A stretch of DNA of 64,000 nucleotides from Actinomadura montaniterrae (GTDB taxonomy: Bacteria > Actinomycetota > Actinomycetes > Streptosporangiales > Streptosporangiaceae), in the NCBI RefSeq assembly GCF_008923365.1, contig NZ_WBMR01000015.1, forward strand, positions 23,232 to 87,231, given 5' to 3'. Under the pieces are notes generated by a model. The model saw nothing but the letters and a program-made list of their open reading frames with translations, had not been told where the DNA came from and searched no databases. Positions 51,201 to 59,190 of the stretch are shown here, one piece after another; the first letter of the stretch is position 1, and the number at the start of each line of letters is the position of its first letter. The translations under genes were made by a program, and so were the position numbers.

Positions 51201-51354
51201 GCTGCGCGAGTCCGCCGGCGCACCGCTCCCCGAGGCCGAAATGGGCGATATCAACCGAGCCGCCGGGACGATCATGGCGACGATCGGCGTTGCCCCGTTC
51301 AGGAGCGAATTCGAGCACGGCCGCGCGCGCGTGCGGACGGAGGGAGCACGATGA
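48217..51354 (+). CDS. AfsR/SARP-family regulator (BTAD, AAA ATPase, TPR)
   Basis: 1045 aa. Winged helix (about 1-95, [12 protein letters not shown]), BTAD (about 100-245, [29 protein letters not shown]), ATPase (about 270-560) with P-loop [11 protein letters not shown] and [10 protein letters not shown], then TPR-like helices to the end. GTG 48217 follows a -10-like sequence closely, so the mRNA may be leaderless; the longer upstream frame is not protein-like. Overlaps the NAT gene as ATGA. SARPs of this size couple a cytoplasmic signal to transcription; local targets are likely. Confidence 0.92.
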   Translation: [1045 protein letters not shown]

Positions 51355-52238
51355 GCGAGGACCTCGGGTACGGCTGGCAGAGCGACCTGCTGGACCTGCC
51401 CGCCTACCTCAAGCGGATCGGTTACGACGGCGCCCCGCGGCCGGACGCCGCGACCCTGCGCGCGCTGCACCGGGCGCACGTCACGTCCATCCCGTTCGAG
51501 AACCTGGAGATCATGCTCGGCCGGCCGGTCGAGCTGGACCTCGCGGCGGTGCAGGGCAAGCTCGTCGACCGGCCGCGCGGCGGGTACTGCTTCGAGCACA
51601 ACCGGCTGTTCGCGGCGGTGCTGGAGAAGATCGGCTTCGAGGTCACGGCGCTGACGGGCCGGGTGTCCATGGGAGCGGAGAAGCTGCTGCCGGGCACGCA
51701 CGCGCTGCTGCTCGTCCGGACACCGGGGCAGCCCGCGGACGAGGCCGCGCTGCTGTGCGACGTCGGCTTCGGCGGCGGCCCGCTGGAGCCCCTCGCGTTC
51801 CCCGGCGACGGCGCGGACGTCGACCAGGACGGCTGGGGCCTGCGGCTCCGCCCCGGCCGGACCACCGCGGCGCTGCCGGCGGGCGCGCAGGTGTGGGAGA
51901 TGCACCAGCGCGGCCCGGACGGCTGGTTCCGGCGGCACTCGTTCCCGCTGGTCGAGGCGTTCCGCGTCGACTTCGACGTGCTGAACCACTACGTGTCGAC
52001 GAGCCCGCGGTCGCCGTTCACGCGGCGGCCGTTCGTCCAGCGGTTCTCCCCGGAGGCGCACCTCGTGCTGGACGGGACGGCGGTGACGGTGACGCGGCCG
52101 GCCGGCGAGACCGAGACGCGGGACGTGGCCCCGGCGCGGCTGCCGGAGGTGCTCGCCGAGGAGTTCGGGATCGTCCTGGAGGGCGGCGACCCGGCCCGGC
52201 TGGTCGCGCGGGTGGACGGGTCTAATCTAGACGTGTAG
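51351..52238 (+). CDS. Arylamine N-acetyltransferase
   Basis: 295 aa. Moves acetyl from acetyl-CoA to arylamines, arylhydrazines or, in some antibiotic pathways, closes amide bonds. Catalytic triad present: Cys80 in RGGYCFEHN, His117 in GTHALL, Asp137 in CDVGFGGG. Slightly longer than typical NATs (about 275). Co-translated with the SARP. Confidence 0.95.
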   Translation: MSEDLGYGWQSDLLDLPAYLKRIGYDGAPRPDAATLRALHRAHVTSIPFENLEIMLGRPVELDLAAVQGKLVDRPRGGYCFEHNRLFAAVLEKIGFEVTALTGRVSMGAEKLLPGTHALLLVRTPGQPADEAALLCDVGFGGGPLEPLAFPGDGADVDQDGWGLRLRPGRTTAALPAGAQVWEMHQRGPDGWFRRHSFPLVEAFRVDFDVLNHYVSTSPRSPFTRRPFVQRFSPEAHLVLDGTAVTVTRPAGETETRDVAPARLPEVLAEEFGIVLEGGDPARLVARVDGSNLDV

Positions 52239-52248
52239 TGTCCAGGTT

Positions 52249-52731
52249 ATGCGGATCGGGGAGGGGGTCGAGTGGGCGGCGCACTGCCTGCTCATGCTCG
52301 ACTGGATGGGCGAGGACCGGCCCGTGCCGACGGCACGGCTCGCGGCCGGCTTCGAACTCCCCCCGCCCTACCTGAACAAGCAACTCCAGGCCCTGGTCAA
52401 GGCCGGTCTCGTGACCTCGACGGCGGGCGCGCGCGGCGGTTTCCGGCTCGCCCGCCCGCTGGAGAAGATCACCATGATGGACGTGGTGGCCGCGATCGAG
52501 GGCCCGGAGGAGGCGTTCCAGTGCACCGAGATCCGCAGCCGCGGCGTCGGGGCAGACAGCCCCGCCTCCGCGCTGCGGCGGCCCTGCGCGGTCAGCACCG
52601 CCATGCGGAAGGCGGAGCTCGCCTGGCGCAGGGCGCTGGCGGAGCAGACGCTCGCCGACGTCAGCGCGGCGGTGAAGCGCGGAGCGCCGGAGATCGAGGA
52701 GACCGTGCGGGCCTGGTACGCCCGCAACTGA
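52249..52731 (+). CDS. Rrf2 family transcriptional regulator
   Basis: 160 aa winged helix: MRIGEGVEWAAHCLLMLDW, ARLAAGFELPPPYLNKQLQALVKAGLVTSTAGARGGFRLARP. Cysteines at about 92 and 112 (FQCTE, RRPCAV) are candidates for an Fe-S cluster or redox switch; the usual third Cys is not obvious. TAGTGT lies seven bases before ATG, so the mRNA may be leaderless. Just upstream, CTAGACGTGTAG (52227-52238) is a near-palindrome over the NAT stop. Likely controls the next gene. Confidence 0.88.
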   Translation: MRIGEGVEWAAHCLLMLDWMGEDRPVPTARLAAGFELPPPYLNKQLQALVKAGLVTSTAGARGGFRLARPLEKITMMDVVAAIEGPEEAFQCTEIRSRGVGADSPASALRRPCAVSTAMRKAELAWRRALAEQTLADVSAAVKRGAPEIEETVRAWYARN

Positions 52732-52836
52732 CCCCCTGAACACACTGACCACACTGACCACTTGAGCGGCGCCGGGCCGTCCCGGCACCGGCGGCCGCAA
52801 AATCTGGATATCCCCCATCTTAGAAAGGAAAATACC

Positions 52837-53295
52837 ATGCAGGCACGGATGACCGGGCTTCCCGCCATCGCCCCCGACGCCTACAAGGCCCTGCTCGGCC
52901 TCGAGGGCGCGATCGCCAGGAGCGGCGTCCCGAAGAGCACCCTCGAACTGGTCCGGCTCCGCGCCAGCCAGATCAACGGCTGCGGCTTCTGCGCCGACAT
53001 GCACGCCTACGACGCCAAGAAGGCGGGCGAGACCGACGAGCGCCTCTGGTCCGTCGCGACCTGGCGCGAGTCCCCGTACTTCACCGACGAGGAGCGCGCC
53101 GCGCTCGCCCTCACCGAGGCCGCCACCCGCATCGCCGACAACCCGGCGGGCGTCCCCGACGACGTCTGGGACGAGGCCGCCGACGTCTACGACGAGGAGA
53201 GCCTGCTCTCCCTCATCATGTGCATCGCCGCGATCAACGCGTGGAACCGGATCAACGTCACGACCCGCCAGATCGCCGGCGCGATGCGCGCCTGA
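52837..53295 (+). CDS. Carboxymuconolactone decarboxylase / AhpD-like protein
   Basis: 152 aa alkylhydroperoxidase-like fold with the catalytic CGFCADMH motif (CxxC followed by His). Such proteins reduce peroxides or act as thiol switches. AAAGGA before ATG 52837. Follows the Rrf2 gene, matching a redox-controlled pair; 9-base direct repeats (ACACTGACC, 52742-52759) lie between them. Confidence 0.92.
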   Translation: MQARMTGLPAIAPDAYKALLGLEGAIARSGVPKSTLELVRLRASQINGCGFCADMHAYDAKKAGETDERLWSVATWRESPYFTDEERAALALTEAATRIADNPAGVPDDVWDEAADVYDEESLLSLIMCIAAINAWNRINVTTRQIAGAMRA

Positions 53296-53391
53296 CGCCG
53301 CCTCCGGCCGGGACCTGCCGAGACCGGTCGGGTGACGGATGCCCGGCCGGTCCCCCGGCTCCTAGCGTCGGCGACGACGAGAGGAGACGGC

Positions 53392-54588
53392 ATGAACGGG
53401 GAGAACGCGGTCACGAGCTGGATCGCGGAGGAGGCGCGGCCGGTCGCCGCGGCCTCGGCGGACGGGCCGCTCGGCGACCTCGAACCGCTGCGGGACGCGG
53501 CGCGCGGCGCGCGTGTGGTGGGCCTCGGCGCGGCGACGCGCGGCGCCCGCGAGCTGTTCGTGCTGCAGCACCGCGTCCTGCGGTTCCTGGTCGAGGAGCT
53601 GGGGTTCCGGACGCTCGCGCTGGAGGAGGACTGGACGAGCGGCCTGCGCCTCGACGCCTACGTCCGGACGGGCGAGGGCGACCCGCGCGCGCTTCTGTCC
53701 GACGCGTGGCTGCCCTGGCGGACCGAAGAGGTGCTCGACGCGCTGCTCTGGATCCGGCGGTTCAACGAGCACCACCCCGGCGACCCGGTCCGCGTGTTCG
53801 GGATGAACTTCACCACCATCCGGGCATCGGCGTACGACCTGGTCATCGAGCACGTCCGGCCGGCGGCACCCGGACGGCTCGACGAGATCCGGCGGCTGTA
53901 CGCGCCGCTGCGGCCGGACGGCGACATCGACGAGCACGTGGGCCGGTTCCGCCGCGAGCCCGCCAAGCAGCCGCTCACCGACCGGGCCGAGCAGGCGTAC
54001 GCGCTGGTCGAGGACCTCCCCGGCGATGGTCTCGCGGTGCACGCCGCGCGGGCCGTCGTGGACTTCCACCGCTTCCACGGCCTGCCGCCCGAGGAGATCA
54101 TCCCGTTCAGCGAGCGGCGCATGGCGGCGAACCTGCTCTGGTGGCACGACCGGACGCGGTCCAAGGTCGCCTACTGGGGCGGCATCGCGCACGCGGCGAA
54201 CGGCGAGCACGTGGCGAGCGGGCCGTCCGCGCGCACGAACACGGGCGGGCTGCTGCGCAAGGAACTCGGCGACGGCTACCTGGCGGTCGGCCTGACGTTC
54301 GACCACGGCGCCGTGCACGGCGGCGTCCGCGTCCCGCCGCCGCCCGCCGCGTTCGGCGACGCCGTCCTCGGGCAGGCGGGCCCGCCGCACTACCTGCTCG
54401 ACCTGCGCGGACCGCACCCGGCGCCGGTCGCCGCCTGGCTGGACGCCCCCGCGCCGATCCGGGTGATCGGCCCCGGCTACCGTCCCGAGGACGACGCGGA
54501 CCACCGGATGCCCGGCTCGACCCCCGGCGCCCTCCTCGACCTGGTGATCCACTCCCAGCGGGTGACCCCGGCCCGCCCCCTCAGGTGA
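53392..54588 (+). CDS. Erythromycin esterase-family protein, catalytic residues changed
   Basis: 398 aa, overall EreA/EreB-like. The first active-site block, GExTHGxxE in family members, reads GAATRGARE: the Glu is Ala47 and the general-base His is Arg50, while Glu54 remains. Later blocks EELGFRTLALEEDW and YWGGIAHAANGE are recognisable, the second with altered AHNAH. It probably does not hydrolyse macrolides; binding or another reaction is possible. ATG 53392 with GAGGAG. Overlaps the convergent LAL gene by eight bases. Confidence 0.85.
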   Translation: MNGENAVTSWIAEEARPVAAASADGPLGDLEPLRDAARGARVVGLGAATRGARELFVLQHRVLRFLVEELGFRTLALEEDWTSGLRLDAYVRTGEGDPRALLSDAWLPWRTEEVLDALLWIRRFNEHHPGDPVRVFGMNFTTIRASAYDLVIEHVRPAAPGRLDEIRRLYAPLRPDGDIDEHVGRFRREPAKQPLTDRAEQAYALVEDLPGDGLAVHAARAVVDFHRFHGLPPEEIIPFSERRMAANLLWWHDRTRSKVAYWGGIAHAANGEHVASGPSARTNTGGLLRKELGDGYLAVGLTFDHGAVHGGVRVPPPPAAFGDAVLGQAGPPHYLLDLRGPHPAPVAAWLDAPAPIRVIGPGYRPEDDADHRMPGSTPGALLDLVIHSQRVTPARPLR

Positions 54589-57316
54589 GGTCGAGGCGCG
54601 GGAGCTCGCCCCGGGACGCGACGCCGAGCTTCGGGTAGGCCTTGTAGAGGTGGTAGCCGACGGTGCGGGGGCTGAGGAACAGCTGCGCGCCGATCTCCCG
54701 GTTGCTGAGGCCGGCCGCGGCGAGCCGGACGACCTGGAGCTCCTGCGGGGTGAGGCGGGCGGCGAGGTCGTCGGGCCCGGTGCCGGCATCGGTGGCGAGG
54801 CTCTCGCCCGCGGCGCGCAGCTCGGCGCGGGCGCGCTCCGCCCACGGCGCCGCGCCGAGCCGCTTGAACGCCTCCAGCGCCGAATGGAGCTGGGCGCGGG
54901 CGTCGTTGCGCCGCCGCGCGCGCCGCAGCCACTCGCCGTAGAGCAGCTCGGTCCGGGCCCGCTCGAACGGGGTGCCGCCCTGGCGGTGCAGCTCGACGGC
55001 CTGCGCGAACGCCGCGTCCGCTCCGTCCGCTGCGTCGTCCGGGGCGTCCGGGACGCCCGCGGCGAGGAGGGCGGTGCAGCGCAGCGCGATCGCCTCCGCC
55101 CACGGCCGCCCGATCTGCCGGGCCCAGCCGGCGTACCAGTCCGCGGCGTCCCGCCCGAGGTCCGGGCGGCCCGCGCGGACGGCGGCCTCGACGAGGTCGG
55201 GCAGGCTCGCGATGGAGCCCTGCCGATTCGGCCCGGCGACGACGTCCGACAGCCGCGACAGCGCGGCCTCGTGGCGGCCGAGACCGAGGTCGAGGAGGCC
55301 GCGCGCCGCCGCCGCGTGGACGCTGCTCGGCGGGACGCCGCGGGCCAGCGCCTCCTCGGTCAGCTCGGCGCAGGCGTCCTCGTCGCCCTCGATCGCGGCG
55401 AGCAGCGCGAGGACCGTCGCGAGGTACACGCGGATGCGGTGCTGCCCGGTGTCGGCGGCGATCCGCAGGCCCTCCGCCGCGGCGGTGCGCGCCTCGCGAT
55501 GATGGCCGAGCATGAGCTGCGCGCGGGACCGGATCATCAGCACGGACGCCAGCAGCCCGATCGCGCCCTGCGCCCGGTACCGCCGCTCCAGCTCGGCGGC
55601 CGTCTCCGCGGCGCCCTCGAAGTCGCCGATCAGGATGTGCCACAGGCCGGCGCGGACGCGGTCGCGCGGGCCGTAGCACAGCCGCATCGCGTCCATCAGC
55701 TCGCGCAGCGCGGCGACGCCCGCGGTGAGGTCGCCGGGCGCGGCGAGCGGGTTCTGCCCGGCGAACACCCGGGACAGCGCGCGCAGGTGCGCCGCGTTCG
55801 GCAGGCCCAGCTCGGTCACGCGCGCGGCGATGGCGTCCACGGACGCGAAGTCCCCGGCGTTCGCGGCGGCGCCCGCGGCCTGGAAGAACAGGTAGCCGGA
55901 CGTGTCCGGATCGAGGTCGGCGACGGACGCGGCGGTGTCGGCGAACATCCGGTACGCCTCCTTCGTCCGGTCCTGCTCGTCGGCGAGGGACGCGCGGATC
56001 AGCGTGAGGTCGGCGCGGGCGATCGGGTCGGGAAGGTCGGGTTCGGCGCGGGCGGCGAGCTCGGCGGCGCGGTCCGGCATCCCCGCGAACGCGTACGCGC
56101 GCGCGGCGGCGGCCAGCCTGCGCCCGCGCGCGCTCGGGTCGGGGCTCAGTCCGGCGGCGGACTCGTACATCGCGGCGGCGGACGCGTTGCCGCCGGTCTC
56201 CCGCTCGCTGTCGGCCGTCGACTCCAGTACGGCAGCGACCGACTCGTCCGGGCCGGTCGCCGACCGGGCCAGGTGCCAGGCGTGATGGCAGTGGTCGCCG
56301 CGCTCCCGGTACGTCTCCGCGAGGGCGCGGTGCGCGGCGATCCGCAGGTTCAGCGGCGCGTCGCCGTACGCGGCGGTGCGGACGAGCGGGTGCCGCACCT
56401 CCAGCCGGCCGTCCGCGGTGGAGCGCAGCAGGCCTCGGCGCTCGGCGGGCTCCAGGTCGTCGACGGATGCGCCGAGCCGCCCCGCCGCCCCCATGATCGC
56501 GGGAATCCCGCCCGCGTCGTCCGCCGCGACGAGCAGCAGCAGCGTCCGGGACGGCTCCGGCAGCGCGGCGATCTTCTCGGCGAACGACCGGCGGATCCGC
56601 TCGTACGCCGACGACGCGTCGTGCGCCTGCGTCCGCAGCCCCGGCAGTTCGAGGAGGGCGAGCGGGTTCCCCATCGCCGCCGCGAGGACCTCGTGGTGGA
56701 CGTGGCGCGGCAGCTCGGCGGCGTGCCGGGCGAGCAGCTCGGTGGCGGCGGCCCTGTCGAGGCCGCGCAGCCGCACCTCGGGCAGGCCGGGCGCGGGGAA
56801 CTCCGGCGCGTCCAGGTCGCGTGCCGCGAACAGCAGCGCGACGGGCTCGGCTTCCAGCCGCCGCGCGGCGAACAGCAGCGCCTCGACGGACGGGCCGTCG
56901 AGCCACTGCGCGTCGTCGACCACGCAGAGCAGCGGCTTCTCCTCGGCGAGGTCGGCCAGGAGGGTCAGGACGGCCAGCCCGACAAGGAACCGGTCCCCGC
57001 CATCGGTGTCCTGGCGGGCGCCCATATTGAGGGCGTTGCGCAGTGCGCGCGCCTGCGCGTCGGGCAGCGAATCGATGCGGTCCAGATGCCCGCTCAGAAG
57101 CATGTGGAGACCGGCATACGGCATCCCGCTCTCGTACTCGACCCCCGTACCGCGCACCACCCGCATGTCGGACGCTTCCGCAGCGGCGTAGCCGAGAAGC
57201 GCGGTCTTGCCTATGCCGGCCTCACCCCGCAGTACAAGCGTCTGACCGCGCCCCTCGCGGACCTGGCCGAGAAGCCGGTCGACCATGGCCAGTTCCTCGT
57301 CACGCCCGTACAACAT
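54581..57316 (-). CDS. LuxR family regulator with AAA ATPase (LAL type)
   Basis: 911 aa. ATPase domain 1-200 with Walker A GEAGIGKTAL and Walker B LLCVVDDAQWLD; long TPR-like middle; C-terminal LuxR helix-turn-helix, LTPQELQVVRLAAAGLSNREIGAQLFLSPRTVGYHLYKAYPKLG. LALs often activate antibiotic clusters or sugar use. No cluster adjacent. Confidence 0.94.
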   Translation of the reverse strand: MLYGRDEELAMVDRLLGQVREGRGQTLVLRGEAGIGKTALLGYAAAEASDMRVVRGTGVEYESGMPYAGLHMLLSGHLDRIDSLPDAQARALRNALNMGARQDTDGGDRFLVGLAVLTLLADLAEEKPLLCVVDDAQWLDGPSVEALLFAARRLEAEPVALLFAARDLDAPEFPAPGLPEVRLRGLDRAAATELLARHAAELPRHVHHEVLAAAMGNPLALLELPGLRTQAHDASSAYERIRRSFAEKIAALPEPSRTLLLLVAADDAGGIPAIMGAAGRLGASVDDLEPAERRGLLRSTADGRLEVRHPLVRTAAYGDAPLNLRIAAHRALAETYRERGDHCHHAWHLARSATGPDESVAAVLESTADSERETGGNASAAAMYESAAGLSPDPSARGRRLAAAARAYAFAGMPDRAAELAARAEPDLPDPIARADLTLIRASLADEQDRTKEAYRMFADTAASVADLDPDTSGYLFFQAAGAAANAGDFASVDAIAARVTELGLPNAAHLRALSRVFAGQNPLAAPGDLTAGVAALRELMDAMRLCYGPRDRVRAGLWHILIGDFEGAAETAAELERRYRAQGAIGLLASVLMIRSRAQLMLGHHREARTAAAEGLRIAADTGQHRIRVYLATVLALLAAIEGDEDACAELTEEALARGVPPSSVHAAAARGLLDLGLGRHEAALSRLSDVVAGPNRQGSIASLPDLVEAAVRAGRPDLGRDAADWYAGWARQIGRPWAEAIALRCTALLAAGVPDAPDDAADGADAAFAQAVELHRQGGTPFERARTELLYGEWLRRARRRNDARAQLHSALEAFKRLGAAPWAERARAELRAAGESLATDAGTGPDDLAARLTPQELQVVRLAAAGLSNREIGAQLFLSPRTVGYHLYKAYPKLGVASRGELPRLDLT

Positions 57317-57365
57317 GGCTTCACCCTAGGCGTTTATTCACGGCGCCCCAGAGTAGAGGAACCAC

Positions 57366-57548
57366 ATGACCGAGAAACGGGACGAGGACAAGCCGCTCGC
57401 CGACCGCCGCGCCGAGGCGGGCGCCCCCCAGGAGACCGACGACGACTTCGCCGAGGAGCACGCCCCCAGCAAGACCGACCCCCCGAACGCCGAAGCCGAG
57501 GCCCCCGGCGGCGAGGACGAGGGCTACCGCCCCCACACCCAGGCCTAG
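57366..57548 (+). CDS. Small acidic hydrophilic protein (60 aa)
   Basis: ATG 57366, AGAGGAA upstream. Almost no hydrophobic residues (MTEKRDEDKPLADRR...YRPHTQA), probably disordered. Divergent from the LAL gene. Function unknown. Confidence 0.6.
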   Translation: MTEKRDEDKPLADRRAEAGAPQETDDDFAEEHAPSKTDPPNAEAEAPGGEDEGYRPHTQA

Positions 57549-57552
57549 CGGA

Positions 57553-58329
57553 TCACTCGTTGTCGTCGTCGTGGTCGGAGCCGACCGTGACGCCGACGAC
57601 GTCGGGCAGCTCGGCCAGGGTCGCGGACAGGTCGGGGACCGAGCCCGGCCCCTCCAGCACCAGCGTCACCACCGCGTTGTACGGGCCGCGCCGCCCGGAC
57701 GCCTCGTCCCGGTCGCGGCGCTCGTCGCGGCCCCGGTCGGAGTCGTCCGGCAGGTACTCGCGCTCCACGTCGGCCGCCAGGACCGCGAACCCGCGCTGCG
57801 TGCACTCCACCAGCACCCTCCGCAGCGCGCCCCGCCCGTCCCGGTAGACGAGCCGCAGCCGGGCCCGGCCCGCCGGCCGGAACCGCTCGATCGGCAGCAG
57901 CCGCGACAGCGCGCTGAGCCCGTACACCACCAGGAAGTGCGCGCCGGTCACCGCGACCGCCAGCAGCCACAGGCCGCCGCCCGCCGCCATCCCGACCGCC
58001 GCCGTCACCCACACCACCGCCGCGGTCGTCAGCCCGCGCACCGCGTCCCGCCGGACGAAGATCAGCCCGCCGCCGATGAAGCCGATGCCCGACACGATCT
58101 GCGCCGCCACCCGCGACGGGTCGAACGACACGTGCCCCGGCGCGTGCTGGAACCCGTACTTGCTGACCAGCATGAACAGCGCCGCGCCCACGCCGACCAG
58201 GGTGTGCGTGCGCAGGCCCGCGCTCTTGTTGCGCAGCCCCCGCTCCAGGCCGATGCAGGCCGACAGCACCAGGGCGAGCAGCAGCTCCCCGATCTGCACG
58301 ACCCCTTGACCCGGCGACAGCTCCAACAC
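57553..58329 (-). CDS. MgtC/SapB family membrane protein
   Basis: About 258 aa. Five hydrophobic helices with [30 protein letters not shown] and [11 protein letters not shown], the MgtC signature; then a cytoplasmic domain with a charged loop ([16 protein letters not shown]) and an ACT-like end. In other bacteria MgtC modulates F-ATPase or Mg homeostasis. Start uncertain: GTG 58329 or TTG 58341. Its leader has several hairpins. Confidence 0.9.
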   Translation of the reverse strand: MLELSPGQGVVQIGELLLALVLSACIGLERGLRNKSAGLRTHTLVGVGAALFMLVSKYGFQHAPGHVSFDPSRVAAQIVSGIGFIGGGLIFVRRDAVRGLTTAAVVWVTAAVGMAAGGGLWLLAVAVTGAHFLVVYGLSALSRLLPIERFRPAGRARLRLVYRDGRGALRRVLVECTQRGFAVLAADVEREYLPDDSDRGRDERRDRDEASGRRGPYNAVVTLVLEGPGSVPDLSATLAELPDVVGVTVGSDHDDDNE

Positions 58330-58349
58330 TGTATTTCGCAATCCCGGCC

Positions 58350-58469
58350 CAGGGGGCTCGCCTGGCGGCTCGCCCCCTGACCGTGCTTAGGCGAGCGCGG
58401 CATCGCTCCGCGATCTGGCCGGTGAGGCTCGCCTTCGGCATCGCCTCACCGGCCAGTTAACGCGCTCGC
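58350..58469. repeat. Multi-hairpin palindromic element upstream of mgtC
   Basis: Seen: CAGGGGGC/GCCCCCTG (58350-58357 / 58372-58379); then a closed unit with outer arms GCGAGCGCG/CGCGCTCGC (58391-58399 / 58461-58469) that holds two inner hairpins, ATCGC-tcc-GCGAT (58402-58414) and CTGGCCGGTGAGG/CCTCACCGGCCAG (58415-58427 / 58444-58456). The unit would fold as a three-way junction. Either a dispersed palindromic repeat or a structured mgtC leader. Confidence 0.65.
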
Positions 58470-58536
58470 GCGGTGTTCAGCCCGGTACCGTCCTGTCCGC
58501 GCACCGGGCGGTTTCGCTACCCGCGCGGTGGTTCGC

Positions 58537-58728
58537 TCATTCCGGGTGCGGGGGGCGCTGGTCCGGCGGTGTCCCGCCGCCCTTGCCGCCGCCCTTGTCA
58601 CCCTTGTCGGTGCCGTGCGCGTGGCCCTTCGCCCGCGTCGACTTCGGGTCGGTGGCCTCCGGCGCCGGCTCCTCGGTCACGGCGGTCCGCCCGGACCGCC
58701 TCATCTCGGGCTGCTGCGGGTTCGGCAT
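58537..58728 (-). CDS. Small hydrophilic protein (63 aa)
   Basis: ATG 58728 with AGGAGGGG upstream. Pro/Gly/Lys-rich (TDKGDKGGGKGGG), probably disordered. Nine bases after the DUF3140 gene, so same operon. Function unknown. Confidence 0.65.
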   Translation of the reverse strand: MPNPQQPEMRRSGRTAVTEEPAPEATDPKSTRAKGHAHGTDKGDKGGGKGGGTPPDQRPPHPE

Positions 58729-58737
58729 GATCCCCTC

Positions 58738-59094
58738 CTATGCGCTGGACGGCTCGGGGCGCAGCGGGTCGTGGCCCACCGTCATCAGCTCGTGCCGCCA
58801 GCGCTCGTTGCTCGCGCCGTCCGGCGGCGGGGCGTCCAGATGGTCCTCGACGTAGTCCACGACCTGGCGCATCACGTCGGCGTCGCCGTCGGTGAGGTCC
58901 ACCTTCCGCTTGCGCAGCAGGTCCACCACGCGGACGCCGAGCTCGGAGACGCCGGTTTCCGGCTCCGCCGGGAACGCCTCCTCGCCCGAGGCGTCCGTGA
59001 GCAGCCAGGTGCGCAGCTCGTCGGACGTCATGTTGACGAGCCGGTGGAAGTCCTCCCAGGCCAGCTCCGCCTCGGCCGGTATGCGATCGTTCAT
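58738..59094 (-). CDS. DUF3140 protein
   Basis: 118 aa: AWEDFHRLVNMTSDELRTWLLT and VSELGVRVVDLLRKRKVDLTDGDADVMRQVVDYVEDHLD fit DUF3140, a small helical family thought to bind DNA, role not proven. ATG 59094. Divergent from the decarboxylase gene. Confidence 0.82.
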   Translation of the reverse strand: MNDRIPAEAELAWEDFHRLVNMTSDELRTWLLTDASGEEAFPAEPETGVSELGVRVVDLLRKRKVDLTDGDADVMRQVVDYVEDHLDAPPPDGASNERWRHELMTVGHDPLRPEPSSA

Positions 59095-59190
59095 GGCGTT
59101 CGCCCTACCCGGTGTCGGCCGTCCCATTCGTCGGCCGGAGTCCCCGCGGCGCGCCCGTTAGGCCGTCCCGCTGCGGGGAACACGCCGGGA

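Noticed and set aside
54650..57847. 1065-codon plus-strand open frame opposite the LAL gene
   Set aside because: Antisense of a well supported LuxR/AAA gene; long antisense frames are expected at this GC content.
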